Source: Aphrophora alni (Eukaryota > Arthropoda > Insecta > Hemiptera > Aphrophoridae). Taken from it: 64,000 nucleotides of DNA. This document shows, piece by piece, positions 45,778 to 58,418 of this stretch. The stretch covers positions 37,070,368 to 37,134,367 of the forward strand of contig OY740768.1 in assembly GCA_963513935.1 (NCBI GenBank), read 5' to 3'. Positions within the stretch are counted from its first letter, which is position 1. Each line of letters begins with the position of its first letter. The position numbers and the translations under genes are program-made. Below the pieces are notes generated by a model. It had not been told where the DNA came from and ran no database searches. It worked only from the letters and a program-made list of their open reading frames with translations.

Positions 45778-47168
45778 GTACAAACAAACTTAAATTAAGA
45801 TACAAATTAATATTGATTCTTGTACAGTAAATTTATATACATAATACATTTTAATCTAAAAGTAGTAAACAATAATGAATTTCAATTATTGGCTAACATT
45901 TTCAATGGAAAAGAGATAAAATAAGACAAAAATCTCTAGGAAGGATGATGTAGGGAATGATATCTTTAATAATATAAATATTCTGAAATGTGGGGGGGGG
46001 GGGAAATATGACAATCTACAGTTAATACATAGTAATCTACTTAAGTAATATTTTTTCTATAGTAATAAATTGTGGTTATAACTTACATGGTAAAAATCTC
46101 GCCTGAAAATTTTGAAACACCATTTTGTTTTCTTTTAATCTTTGTACTGTTGTTCAATAACTGAAAATAATAGTCAATTATTAATGCTTTGTTGTTGCTG
46201 TATTTTCTTCTTGATGTGTTATAATTAACTCCGTGTCCATATATTGATTTGTTTTATGTTTAATTAATTGCCTTACTGTTAACATTTTATGAAAATATTT
46301 ACAACTCTTGAAGGCTTAGGCCTATTGCACCTAATTATGTTTCTAAAAATATTTGCTTAAATATTTAACTATTCACATTTAAAGCACCTTCTATAAATAT
46401 ACAACTTCTTATTGTCAAGGTCAATGCCCAATATTTGCTTTTATTGCTCATTTTACTGGCAAAACAGAGGGGTTATTCATTTGGTTTTACTTATAGTCAC
46501 CAGTATAAATGAGTTCAATAAAACTCAATGTTCAATTTCTAGAGTAAAACTAATAGAGGGTAATTAACATTAGTTTAATATTATGCTGTTTAATAAATTT
46601 TAAGTTCTAAAATGAAAATGATTTTTTTTTCAGTTTGGTACAAAATGAAATTAATATAGGTCCTAAAAATTCCACTCAGTTATATCAGAAAATATAAATA
46701 AATAATGTAATTTGTTATTTAATTAATTTGTAATTTATAGATATTTAATATTATCACAATATTTGAACATTTAACATTTAATTTAATTTAATTTAACATT
46801 TTCTGTATTGTTATACAAATTAAATGCATAACTCTATGGATTTGATAACTATACGACCTTAAACAACATTTTTTGTTTTATCTATTTAAAGTTAAATTCT
46901 ATAAAAAACCGATATATCATTTATCTTCAAGACTAAGATGATGTCATTTCAAAAGTTTTTATAAACAAACATTTTGTTTAAACAATTTAAAATTATCTGC
47001 AGCTCTATGCTAAGCCCTGTTTTGTAATGCAAAACTTCAATGAACATATTGGAATAAAAACTATGTCTCTAATGTGTTCAGTCTCTCCACTATTCTATAT
47101 ATATTCACTGAAGTTCTCTGCACAAGTCTTTGGTAGGTTCACTTTAATTTCAGAACAACGCAATCAGT
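45778..47168 (-). other. Presumed 3' untranslated region of the unnamed gene
   Basis: AT-rich, non-coding, lying between the stop codon and the candidate poly(A) signal. Contains an 11-G run at about 45992-46002 and the repeated TTTAATTTAATTTAA near 46780. Confidence 0.35.
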
Positions 47169-47288
47169 TCACGCATGTGTCGCTCCTATTGCTGCTCCAT
47201 CCTCTTCTAAATGCTTCAGTCGTCTGATCACTTGAGCGTGTTCTTCCAGTAATCGTGCAAATTCAATTTTTCGGCTTTCGGCTTCAAC
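47169..47288 (-). CDS. Last exon of the unnamed gene
   Basis: Acceptor ATCTTTTAG precedes 47288. 39 codons (VEAESRKIEFARLLEEHA ... IRRLKHLEED ...) and a TGA at 47171-47169. Confidence 0.65.
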   Translation of the reverse strand, partial: VEAESRKIEFARLLEEHAQVIRRLKHLEEDGAAIGATHA

Positions 47289-49877
47289 CTAAAAGATAAC
47301 ATTTTAGAATTGTGTTCTTTATCTAAATATCCGTGAAACTGTTGTATACATATAATACCTAATTTTACTTAAATTTCTGTCCAATTATAATATATTGAAT
47401 TTAAATTTATTATTTTATCAATTGAGTATGTTATGGAAAAAATACTACAAAATATACTGGTAAATAACAAACATTGTAATAGTGAGAAATAAACAGATTT
47501 ATCTCTGAAGTACAAAGTGTATTTTGTGTTAATTGTTTAACAATCTTTTAACATGATAAATAAATACTTCATATACTTGATGTTTTAAAAGACATTATCA
47601 AATAACAAATCCTCTACGATTGACACTGAAGACCATTTAGAGCATAATCATATGATTCATTACATGAGATAATTACTTTTTGCTCTATTTTGCATAAGCC
47701 AATGACTATAATAGCACTTTTATCTCTGAGTTCTTATTTAAAAAAATTAAAATTATTTTTCAAGAAATAAGGTCCAAATTTATATTTGAAACTAGAAGTT
47801 TTTACTCAATCTTAAACTTAATGACTCGTCAACGATTTTGGGTTCCAGATGTATCACAAAAACTTGAAATTTGGAATGTAAATAGAACTTATTGTGTAGA
47901 AATTCCCCAATACATTAAAAAAAATTAACAAGGTTAAAATTGTGGCATAAATGCGGGTTAAAATCCCTATAAGAATTGTATCAATTTAAAATGATGTGGA
48001 TGAACTTAATGTGATACTTCAGCAATAAAATTTATATTTTGTAAAAATTATTTTGGGGAATTATAAAATACAAATGTACCATGTTTATAAATTCATACAT
48101 CTACATAACAATCATAATTGTCTACATATTGTATTTAAAGTCCAATATCAATCAAACTCAACATAGTTATATTTTTGGGACAATTAGTTTTAATACGATG
48201 TTGATTTTTTCATAACAATGTAATTTCAAACTAGTTAATTTAGGGAATGATTTTTATGAAATCTAAGATATTTATTTTGGAAATTCTGAGTTTGACATAC
48301 AGCTGTTCAATGTATTTGTTCCTCCAACTGGATACACCAGCACAATAAACCCCCTAAATATAATGGGTTGGAAGAATTTACCCCCAGTGCATTTTGAACG
48401 TTTTAATTTAATTGTAGATTTTGTTGAAATGCAGAATATGTTTTTATTGTTCTGAGTTAGAATTTGTTATTGGTTTTTATGTAAGCCACATGGGCGTCAT
48501 CGCCGGGGGGGGGGGACGCGTCCCCCCAAAATTTGAGATGTAAAAATATTTTTGCTAAAAACGAATGATTTACTTAAAACCTTAAAAGGTAAACATCGGG
48601 CTTTGTCTTTACTAGGGTTTTTAACATTACATTTCTGTTACAAAGGCATAAATAAATGCATAAAAACAATGTTTTGAGAAGTTTAATTTTAAAAAATTTC
48701 CATATCCCCAGACCCCCGGCATATGTCCCCCCCCCCCGAATAATGAACTGGTGATGACGCCCATGGTAAGCCACAACACAATATCTTATTTCACACAGAA
48801 AATTATCAGCTACCTAGATAGAGAATAATTAGCATTGATGAAAAATTAATGCATATAATAAAACACAAACTTCCATATCTGATCATTCAACCAAGACTCA
48901 AAACTTTTCATGTATATTTGAAGTAATATGTCTGTTAGACTATTATATTATATTTTTGTTCTAGTTTTGTTTTTATTTAACAAACATGATGTTGCAGCAT
49001 TAAGTCATTCTTTAATTTTAAAGTCAAGAAATAATTAGAAAATTCACATAAATAGAAAACTGAAAATTAAAGAGGTTTTTCAAACAATTTATGATATATG
49101 AAAGGTTAGTGATTGTCACTTTTGTGAGAATCAAATGACACTTTAGATGAAAAGTTGAAAGGATAAATTTCAAGAGCCATAGAAATAAATTGAGATCATG
49201 TTATGAGTTTTATAGTTTCATTTGCTACTTTTAAATTGTGTTTTTCATTCTTGAAGTGGTTTAGAAAAAAACTAGTTCATTGTCATGGTGGTATTTACTC
49301 AGTCCTGCTGTGCAAAGTATCTCCTTAGAATAGTTTACTAATTCTCATGTCAAATCTTGTAATAGTGATGTGGCCTAATGGACTTTGTATTTATACAGAT
49401 TCAGTTTCCTTTGCTGATGTCAGTTCTTATAATTTGTTGCCCTCCTTTGACATTTATATATGATAAAGACTCCCACATTATACGCTTGAGTTTACACTTT
49501 GCTACAAAGGAAAATTTCTGTCAATTTCATTTCTATAAATGTTAATGGTGTTTACCATATATCATTTACATTTTTTTAAACAATGGGCACACATAACAGA
49601 TAAGGGAATATAATAGAGTTAAATTACTTAGTATTTTAGGGTTAGGTTTTCAATAAAGACATTTTAATATGATGATTTTTAATAAATTGTTTGTACGGAA
49701 TCTTAAATAAATTCTAAACTAAAGCTAACCTTAATTTGCTGGATTCTAGCATCAGATTGTTCTTTGTCTTTGTATTGTGAACAGGGCCTAAGATCCAGGG
49801 TTGTATCTGTGAGGAGTTTGTGCAAGACTTGGCTGTCATCTTCATCTGCTCGTGCATCAACATCATCAACAATAAAA
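47169..49877 (-). CDS. 3' end of an unidentified coiled-coil protein gene (two exons)
   Basis: Minus strand: exon 49877-49730 (148 nt), intron, exon 47288-47169 (120 nt) ending in TGA. Borders are TTGTTTCAG/ and /GTTAGC, then CTTTTAG/, and the junction is phase 0 (AAG/GTT). The 88 joined residues begin with an acidic segment (DDVDARADEDD) and pass through VLHKLLTDTTLDL. They end in a helix rich in Arg, Glu and Leu spanning the junction (ARIQQIK/VEAESRKIEFARLLEEHA) and terminate GAAIGATHA. Heptad-like Leu/Ile spacing suggests a coiled coil. I do not recognise the protein. The first base of the upstream exon completes a codon, so more exons lie to the right, possibly beyond the window. A hAT-type MITE sits in the intron. 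Confidence 0.65.
47289..48480. other. Intron of the unnamed gene, left part
   Basis: AT-rich, nothing recognised. Confidence 0.5.
48489..48765. mobile_element. hAT-type MITE with perfect 8-bp duplication
   Basis: Inverted ends CATGGGCGTCATCGCC and GGTGATGACGCCCATG, flanked by GTAAGCCA at 48481-48488 and 48766-48773. The inner arms carry G(11) and C(11-12) runs and CCCCCCAAAATTT. The 277-bp length and lack of coding capacity make it non-autonomous. The 8-bp duplication fits hAT; ends starting CATGGG fit the loose YARNG rule only partly. Confidence 0.8.
48774..49729. other. Intron of the unnamed gene, right part
   Basis: AT-rich, nothing recognised. Confidence 0.5.
49730..49877 (-). CDS. Penultimate exon of the unnamed gene
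   Basis: Acceptor TTGTTTCAG precedes 49877 and donor GTTAGC starts at 49729. One base plus 49 codons, ending in phase 0. Confidence 0.65.
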
Positions 49878-52800
49878 CTGAAACAAGATAACAAATAGTT
49901 ATATTATTTTAACTTTAAAAGTGAGTTATATGGCTTGTAAAATTATCTGGCAATTGATTCTGCAAACAAATTTAATTTCTTAATGGAATAAATTGTGTTT
50001 GGGTATTTAATGGTTAAACATACATAATTTATTTAGGGTTGTAAGAGATAATGTTGATTTTATTGTGAAAACTCTCTGAATGTTATTCTGATAGTATTGT
50101 AAAAGAAAACACTTACAAATGAATAATAATTAACAACTGACAAACCTTTGATTAAAATAGGGTCAATAATTAATAGTTATATTAACATAAAACAAAATTA
50201 ATATGTTGCTCTATTATTCATCAGGCTTTTTATAGACATTGATAGTTAAAAAAAACTTCTCCATTAAAGATGTATTGGATTAATAGTCTATTTCTAACAA
50301 ACTAGCCAAATATAAAAGCAATGTAAAATTTTAGTCCAGGTTACAAAACTTGCAGAATTAAAATATATGAAATTTATTTTTTACTAAACTTATTTTTGTT
50401 AAACTTATACAAAAGCTAATAAAATCCGAGCTCTAAGTTTATTATAGATGAGCTATTATTACAAGATAAAAAACAATGAAATTTAAGCCTGCCATATGTT
50501 AAATTCTGAAAATATTACATTAATTTTAATACAGTATTATATTTACCAAGCTAAATAACATTTTTGGGTTGTGCTTGTATCTTGACAAAATTTCATATGT
50601 TTCTATTATCGTGTTTTAGACAACAGTTAAAATTCAGTTTCAAGATGAAAAGAATTGAACTACAGTCTCAAGTTAGTTTCTTTTAACAATCAGCTAACAA
50701 TCTTTAAAAAAAATAGCTATGCACTGAAGAGAGAAATTTGTATTAAAATATTAAATAATACTTGTCAATTAAATCAGGTTCAAAATAATCCAAATTTTCT
50801 TTCCGCTGTACTGTTCTCTTCTGAGATTCGTTTGTAAAAGTATTTGTTTGTAAAGTTAGAATCCTACTAACTGAAGGGTCCAAATTAAATTTCAATTTTT
50901 CAAGTTTAAATATAATAAAGACACTTTAGATAACATATATGATGCACTAAATTAGGTTGAGTCAGTTTAAAAAGTATACATAATGTAGATGGTTTTGAAT
51001 AGGATTAAATTATATATTAAACACTTCATATTTGAATAAAAATTAGCAAGTACAGCTGGACTAGAGCCGAATGCTAAAAGTACACCTGCCTCTGGGATAA
51101 TGTATGCATTCTAATTGTGACTTAGTCATGCCAAGCTATTATTACATTTCAGAAGTGAATTCAAATTTATTTCACTTGGGTAAAGTAGCCCCTCACATGC
51201 ACAGACCTCAAAGGTGTATTTTATATTAATAATCGTCCTTGTATCTACCATTGGTAAGAATTTTTTGGAACAAAATATGATAAAATATTTAATTTGTTTT
51301 CTCCCCAAAATTTGAAATATTTTTGTAGAATTTTAACAGAAACAAACATATTGTATAAAAAATGCATTGCACAATTGTGTTGAATTTATTGTTTATATAC
51401 TATTCTTAAAAAAATTTGATCATATTTTCGTGGAGCTAGAGAACACAAGTTTTGATATATACTCAGTTAACTAATGTTATTTCCTGAGTCCTTATACCAT
51501 AAGGATTAAGCAAATAATATAGGTAGTTGCCTTAATTCCTGTAATGGAAGAAATTGCAAGCTTGCTAATACATTAATATAAAACACAAGTAAAACATCAT
51601 CAAATGTTCTTGCCAGTCATTTTTTTCAGATAATAATTAACTATTTTAAAATTATTTGATTTAAGTCTTCAGTGATATTGTCTTTAATCTCGTCACAGTC
51701 ATTACTAGATTAAAAAAAAATTATAAAAAAATAATAAATAAAAAGGTTGAAAAATGAAATAATTAGAAACATACGTAATGAATCAAAGGGTTTGTGTAGC
51801 TCAAATTTCTTCCAATCCGTTCTCCAAACAAATTCTTACTAATTACCTGATTGGCTATACTGTTGTAGAGAGTATATTTTCCTCTTTTATTTTTTAACAC
51901 CTATTACATTAGATTTTTAATATCTACAAATGCTTTTCTGTCATGCTGCTTCAAAAACAGTTGTTTTCAATACATACATTGAGATGTTAAAGTTGTTCTT
52001 TTTAGTCCTAGGACCTACAAATATCAGCTGAGATCGAGGTCGAGCTGTTACTTTGTTTATACGAATTAATTAACGATTGTAAAGCATCTATAAAAACAAT
52101 CCATACTCTCGATTGTAAATAACCGTTAAAACAGCTGTTACCATCGATTTGAAGGTAAATAGGTTATAACATTTTAGTTTTTGTGAAATTGTTTTCTTAT
52201 ATTATTTGCAGTATAACGAAAAATACAGTTCATCACTTGGACCAAAAGAAGCTTTTCGATCCTCACTCGTTTTCTTGATTAATTTCATTACACTTGAGCT
52301 TGTATTGAAAAACTGAAATTAGCATAGAAAAATATTTGGAAGAAATCAAAGATAAAAATGTTATTCTTTTTTAAAGCATTTTACTTTTTAAGTAGTAAGT
52401 ATCCAACAGGCCAACACTAAGGTTGTAATAGGGTTAACCTAGGCCAATCAACTTTACTAATGATGTCATTAGAGGATATAAATAATTTTCGTCAGACAAA
52501 GAAGAAATTGTTGTAAGAGGAAACAACAAAAGTACCTAAATTGTTACTTTAGTGTTATATTGTATAAAGTTGGTTGTAGTTGGGGTTAAAGGGAATATAG
52601 TGTGCAAACAAATTAGTACCAAAAATAGAGTAGACTTACTTGTAATTTCATAAAGTGGAGTAACAGTTATTGTACTACACCTGTTTCAGGACTAAATCCC
52701 ATTGCCAGGTCCACAAAGTTATTAGTTAGAACTATACTGCTACTAACAAATCAATTGTAAAAGTAATGTTGAATAAGTTTTATATTTGTTGTTGTTTTTG

Positions 52801-53086
52801 TATTTATGAGTACTGTTTATTTTTTAAATTGACAAGCACTTAATTAAGGATGAGATTTAATCAAGAAAAATGTTGTGTAATAAATAAATAAACTTAAAAC
52901 AGGTGCTCCATTCTTGATATATTATAAGTATTATAGTTAATGTCGCTAATCCATTTTTTAAAGTTCTTCTATTATTTACATGAATAGGTAGCAAGAAATT
53001 GTTACGATGTTTAAAATACTTAAATAATAATTGTTTGAGGATGTCATATTAGTATCATTTAAAGCTTTGTTTGCATGGGTTAAATT
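49878..53086. other. No gene seen; probably intron or upstream of the unnamed gene
   Basis: AT-rich. Upstream exons of the minus-strand gene were looked for here and not found with confidence. Confidence 0.45.
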
Positions 53087-53655
53087 AAGTATTTTAGTAG
53101 AGTACGGTAGCTTAGTAATTTAGTACTTGACCTGTTTGGACATGCTGTTTTGGCAGAGTAATTTAGTGGAAGTCTAGTGGAATTGGTTTTTTCCACAATT
53201 TAGTAGTTTACCCCACCTTGTATCACCTGTACTTAACCATCTATTTAACCAGTCCGGGCAGATTGATTTAGTCGAATATATTAGTAGAGTAGCTTAGTAA
53301 TTTAGTACTTGACCTGTTTGGACATGCTGTTTTGGCAGAGTAATTTAGTGGAAGTCTAGTTGAATTGGTTTTTTCCACAATTTAGTAGTTTACCCCACCT
53401 TGTATCACCTGTACTTAACCATCTATTTAACCAGTCCGGGCAGATTGATTTAGTCGAATATATGAGTAGAGTAGCTTAGTAATTTAGTACTTGACCTGTT
53501 TGGACATGCTGTTTTGGCAGAGTAATTTAGTGGAAGTCTAGTTGAATTGGTTTTTTCCACAATTTAGTTGTTTACCCCACCTTGTATCACCTGTACTTAA
53601 CCATCTATTTAACCAGTCCGGGCAGATTGATTAAGTCGAGTATTTAGTAACATTA
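53087..53655. repeat. 182-bp tandem repeat, three copies
   Basis: AGCTTAGTAATTTAGTACTT begins copies at 53109, 53291 and 53473, an exact 182-bp period. Copies differ at only a few positions (for example GTCTAGTGG against GTCTAGTTG, and AGTAGTTTACC against AGTTGTTTACC). Each copy contains CCGGGCAGATTGATT and CACCTGTACTTAACC. No open frame persists. Confidence 0.9.
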
Positions 53656-54899
53656 GAATATAGCAAAGGGGCCGGAAAACACGAAAATATAATTTGATCT
53701 AGAATGTAATAGTTAAACGTGATTGTATATAATATGTGTTTGATGAATTATATAAAAACAAATGGATATATTAGGCTCCTTATCTGGCAATTACCAGTGG
53801 AATAGGAATAAAGTTTGTGGTTAGCAAGAAATTGTACAAAAAATAAAAAAATGTTGTGAAGCCATGATGTTTACTAATGCAATACATTACATGTACATAC
53901 ATTTACTAAATTACTCAGCCATTGCTACCGTACTACAAATATCGACTAGGTTTAACAGTTATGTTAGGCGGTCCAAGTAAAGCGGATGTTTTTGGGCTTC
54001 TCTGAACTGGAATTGTGATTGTTCTCAGCATTGTCACCTAATTGCTTAGCTAAAGGGATTCTACTACATCATGTTTGAAGGTACCGCTATTATTTGTCTT
54101 GTCAAATAAGTTAAGCTTCATCAATACAGGATACTTGTTTAGATAAATAGAGAAGTGCAGATTAAGTGTTTAGGTTTGAAGTGTTTCAAAGTCAATAACA
54201 ATACTCAATTAATAAAAAGGTCATTTAAAATTAATTGACATAAGAATTGAGCTTTGTTATCTGTTATCAGAAGTGTTTTTTGTTCTACAAAGATTATATT
54301 TTTAAACAGTATCCTATTTAAACACTTCATTGACACAACAAAATATCCTCTTGACATCATTAGGAACACTTATTACTCTTTCACAAGTGGTTAGAATATA
54401 AAAAGTATTGTCTTATGTATATAAACAATATTGCCATCAAGATTTTTTTGTGGATTTATCTATTTTGAAGGTCCCAAAAAAAAAAAAAATAATAAAGTTG
54501 TTTTGCGATGATGTCAGTTGTTTTTCATGTGACAGAATATTTCTGTAGCCTAAACAGTTGGATATTTTTTAAATTTTTTGTACAATGGCAATATTTTGCT
54601 TAGATTTTTTTCAATACCTCAATATTTAGAGGTAATTGATATAAGACTAAAACTAAAAATTAAAATTTTTTATATCGGCTTAAAAAATTTGATTAAATGT
54701 AGCCTCCGAACACATATAGCCTACATAATAATTATCCTCTCTAGAAATACCATTTCGGCAATAATTATTGGTAAAAATGAAAATAAACTTTGAATATCTC
54801 AAAATCAGAGCCAAAGTGATTAGATATAATTTTGGCGAAATGTGATAATATGTGATCTAACTGAAAGTGGCAAATATAAAGTAAAAGAAAATATTTATG
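53656..54899. other. Intergenic, AT-rich
   Basis: Nothing recognised; an A(13) run lies near 54477-54489. Confidence 0.5.
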
Positions 54900-55250
54900 G
54901 TTTATCAGTGAAAATTATTAAAATTAACCTTGACCACTGTTTTTATTACAAGTTAGTTCACTTACTAACTGGAATTTTGTTTTAATTGATAATACATTTG
55001 TTTGGGTTGTAAATCTTCAGATTTTACTAAATTTGAATTAAAACTGACTAGGCCAATTTTGAAATATTTGTTGGCTGCTTATGCCGGCGTTCTAGAATTT
55101 ATTTTTTAATTTTTATTGGTAACTAAAACCGGGAATTTCGGGGAGGTGGTGATTAACACGTTTTGGTGTTTCTGTTCTTATTGATTACGTTTTTGTAGAA
55201 TTTCATCAAAATCGTTGTAGTCAATTGTTAGAAAATCGCAATTTATGTCA
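54900..55250 (+). repeat. Dispersed repeat family A, copy 3 (diverged)
   Basis: Blocks TTATTGGTAACTAAAACCGG, GGTGGTGATTAACACGTTTT and AATTTCATCAAAATCGTTG follow the family order. Weaker than the other copies. Confidence 0.4.
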
Positions 55251-55989
55251 AGTTACTTTCAAGATTTGACCTTAATGGGTATTTATTAATTTTGTGTATG
55301 GGAGTAAGACAGAGTTTGTTCAACGTTTATTTAACATAATATGTATATTGAAGAGAAGTAGGCCACCTCAATGATAACAAAGGAGGCTACTTGTAAAGAC
55401 TGTTTTAGGATAACATACGCATCAAGTGGGTCAATCGAATGTCTGGACCGATAGCGCGGGCGTTGTCCCGAAAATAAACATTTCTTGGTCCACATCGTTG
55501 GTTTTCTAAATTTACTGAAACCAACAATTTGTTGTCAAAACGAAAACAGACTATATTGTTCACGTGTTTATCATCCAACAATTTAAATAGAAGGATTAAT
55601 AAAACTATTATATAGTTTTGAACTATTACTAGTTGACAATCGCGCACTCATTTTGAGCAACAAAGTATAGATAACAAATCTTTTTTTAATTTGACTTATT
55701 ATACGCACGTTCTTCATGCCAATGTTAATGAAATAAATAACTTCGAAACATGTAGGTTTTAACTCTTTCTTTAATTGTAAAATTAAAGTTTAAAAATCAT
55801 TAAAAAAAAAAAAAAAAACAATTATCGTTCAAATTTAATGCACTTAATAATTATACAATTTTCATCTTAATCTACTATTTATTCTAAGTACATAGTTAAA
55901 TACAAGTTACTTATTCTACAATGACAATCTAAAATAAAGAAATGTGTGCATCAGAATTTTTTACTTTTAAATTTTTACTTTTAATTATT
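55251..55989. other. Intergenic
   Basis: A minus frame at 55647-55405 (80 codons, with LENQRCGPRNVYFRDNARA) has no family I can recognise; left unassigned. Confidence 0.35.
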
Positions 55990-56882
55990 TTGATAAAATT
56001 CTCTGGCTAACTGAAATTTATTATTTATTAATTTAATTTACTTTCTCTTTACGGGTTCGTTAGGTTCTTTGGTGACTATAATTTACTTAATATAAAATAG
56101 AATTTGGTGGTAGTTTGTTTAATTGAAATCGTCCATTAATTTGTACTTATCGGCTTGGAAGTTCTATTACAGCTCCATTGTTCCAGGTTCCTTGAACGTG
56201 GTTCCCGTGCAGACTGTCAGTAGATGGATTGATTTGCCTTAATCTTTTCAACGGATCTTCTTTTCTTCATACACTTTTTTTTCACACACTTTTGTGACGA
56301 CGATTACTTTTTAATTTATTCGATGATTATTCCTGTTCAAACACTTGTAGAACGACGCTATTACTCACACACTTTTATGACGACGGCTCTTTTTTACTTA
56401 TAAACGACGATTATCTTTTAACTATACTTCGAAGATTATTATTAAATATTTGTACAAAACGACGCAGTTACTATTTAATTTCGACGGTTGATTTCGGCTA
56501 AATCTTTCACAACATTTTTTCTTTTTGCTATTAAGAGAAACACTTTCTCCGGAACAACCTTCTCCAATAAGTTAACAACCAAAAAGACTCCTCGCGCTTC
56601 TCTTCCACCCTTATTTATAATTTTTATTTTCAAACTGCTTTATTCCGATCCTTTTCCTTCATTGGCTTATTTTAAATCTTTTACGTTAGTTTAGAATGAT
56701 GCAATCTTTCATTGGTCCTTTTCAAATAATTTCGGTTTAAGGCATTGAACTTTTGAATGCTTTGACTCCTTGGGGTCCGTGACTGACGTTAGGATCGTTT
56801 TTCTAGCTGTCAACCCTTTCAACTCTTCACAATTTCTGGCCTACCGCGCACTGACCTTTTTGGAGCCTTCTATTTCGTTACA
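55990..56882 (-). repeat. Candidate solo LTR (boundaries uncertain on the left)
   Basis: On the minus strand the segment begins TGTAACGAAATAGAAGG at 56882, a typical TG start for insect LTRs. It has a CCAATGAAGG box near 56660 and TATAAATAAGGG at 56619-56608. A GAGGAGTCTTTT possible initiator lies about 25 bases further on, and AATAAA follows downstream near 56322. Degenerate repeats of ACGACGATTA-type (on plus) lie at 56290-56480. I could not find the opposite end or a matching target duplication, so the left limit is a guess. Confidence 0.35.
56608..56619 (-). promoter_or_regulatory. TATA box with downstream initiator-like sequence
   Basis: TATAAATAAGGG on the minus strand inside the candidate LTR, with AGTC about 25 bases downstream, as expected for an arthropod Pol II core promoter. 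Confidence 0.35.
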
Positions 56883-56961
56883 GTAGAGATAACCTCAAAT
56901 TTAATAATTTTGAATTTATTGATTTTAACGCTAATACGTTTGTTACCAGCGTATTGAAATT

Positions 56962-57120
56962 ACAATAATATTTCAAGTCAAAAATATAGGACCTAGACTG
57001 GGTATAGAACCCAGGACCTTTGGCTTTACGCGCCAATGTTCAGTTGGTACGCGTAAAGCCAAAGGTCCTGGGTTCGATTCCCAGTCTAAGTCGTATATTT
57101 TTGACTTGAAATATTATTGT
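56962..57120. repeat. 159-bp near-perfect palindrome with tRNA-like A and B boxes
   Basis: Arms 56962-57032 and 57050-57120 (71 bases each) are inverted copies with only a handful of mismatches, and the 17-base centre CCAATGTTCAGTTGGTA can itself fold (CCAA/TTGG). On the plus strand, GTTCAGTTGGTA resembles a Pol III A box. GGTTCGATTCC at about 57071-57081, within the T-arm-like CTGGG-TTCGATT-CCCAG, is an excellent B box. The left arm has a degraded B box (GGTTCTATACC on minus). No acceptor stem can be paired, so it is not an ordinary tRNA gene. Confidence 0.85.
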
Positions 57121-57479
57121 AACTCAAATTTAACTTAATAAAAGTTGAAATCAGTGTTCAAATAATTAACCCTAATCTAAAACTTTATTAGATAGATGAT
57201 TCTTATAATTCTTTAGATATTAAGTTATTTTCTTTTTAAGCCAAATATAGTAATTGGAATTTTTCATGAAATTTAAAAGATTAAAAGTTTGCGTTTGATT
57301 AACTTTAGTCAGTTTGTAAAATTAATTGTAGAAATTCTCTAAGAATTTTTTTATTACATGTATTTAAATTAAACGAACTGTGAAACTGCTTTGTAACCGC
57401 TGATAATCTAGTTAGGCCTATCATTAAATACTGTAAAATTAATTGTGTAAATGTTATAACTGTAAAAAAACTGCAAAAA

Positions 57480-57870
57480 CGTCAATTTTCCTGAACCATA
57501 ATATTTTTTACATGCGGTTTTACACGCGGGTTTGCGTCATTAATCTTCACATTTTAATAAAGTTTTAATTAAATCGGTAGGCCTACAGCCGATTATGAGA
57601 AATTACATTTTTATAAGATATCCATGCCTAATTTGATAATTCACGAACCGTTTTCGCAGTGTTGGTGACCAATAAGTTTGTTAGGGTCTTCGGAGCGAAA
57701 TTTTATAAAATCATTAGAACCGATTCAACGATTCGTAATTCAAAGTTTTGAATTATGTAAAACAGATTAAATAAATAAAAATATCCCGGATTTGACCAAA
57801 ATACCTGCATACCAAATTTCATCAAAATCAGTCCACGCGTTTGGGTGAATAGACGACAGACATTATTCCT
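57480..57870 (+). repeat. Dispersed repeat family A, copy 4
   Basis: Blocks CTGAACCATAATATTTTTTA, GGGTTTGCGTCATTAATC, ATTCACGAACCGTTTTCGC, AGTTTGTTAGGGTCTTC and GCATACCAAATTTCATCAAA occur in the order of copy 1. Confidence 0.55.
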
Positions 57871-58418
57871 ATAAGCACTTATTTGCAATCAGGGGTCCTT
57901 AAAACAGTTTAATATAGGCCTAAGCAGTATGAAAAATCTTAGGGGTCTTGGGAGATTCTGGCATGTTTGAATAAACCTTGAATCATTATTTATTCTAGTT
58001 TTTTTTACCATAAATATCGGCTGTCTTTGATGTAGCCTACATTAAAAATAAAGATATAATTTTGTTCGTAGTTAAAAGGGGCTAAAAATTGTATCCTTTG
58101 TATTTTTGCCTAAAAATCAACGGTATTGAGAAATTTGGTATACAAAATACGTTATCAATAGCGTTTTGGTGGACGTTATTTTGAAACTATTTTCAGAAAA
58201 ATTGTAATTTTGTATAAACGTTTTAACCATTATGATTTAAACCTGTAAACAAAATTATAATCACATATACATTGTCTTGAAAGGTAAAACACAAACAGGC
58301 GGAAATAAGCTAAACGAAGCAGAATTCAAAAAAAATTTTAACTGGTAATTTATTGTTTCAAAAAATAAGTAAAATCCATTATAAATAAATATTGATCTTG
58401 ACTTGTGAGATAATATTA

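Noticed and set aside
55405..55647. 80-codon minus frame with LENQRCGPRNVYFRDNARA
   Set aside because: Composition is protein-like in part, but no family match or gene structure could be shown.
56962..57120. A genuine tRNA gene
   Set aside because: The T-arm and B box are good, but no acceptor stem pairs and the D and anticodon arms cannot be completed; the palindrome explains the sequence better.
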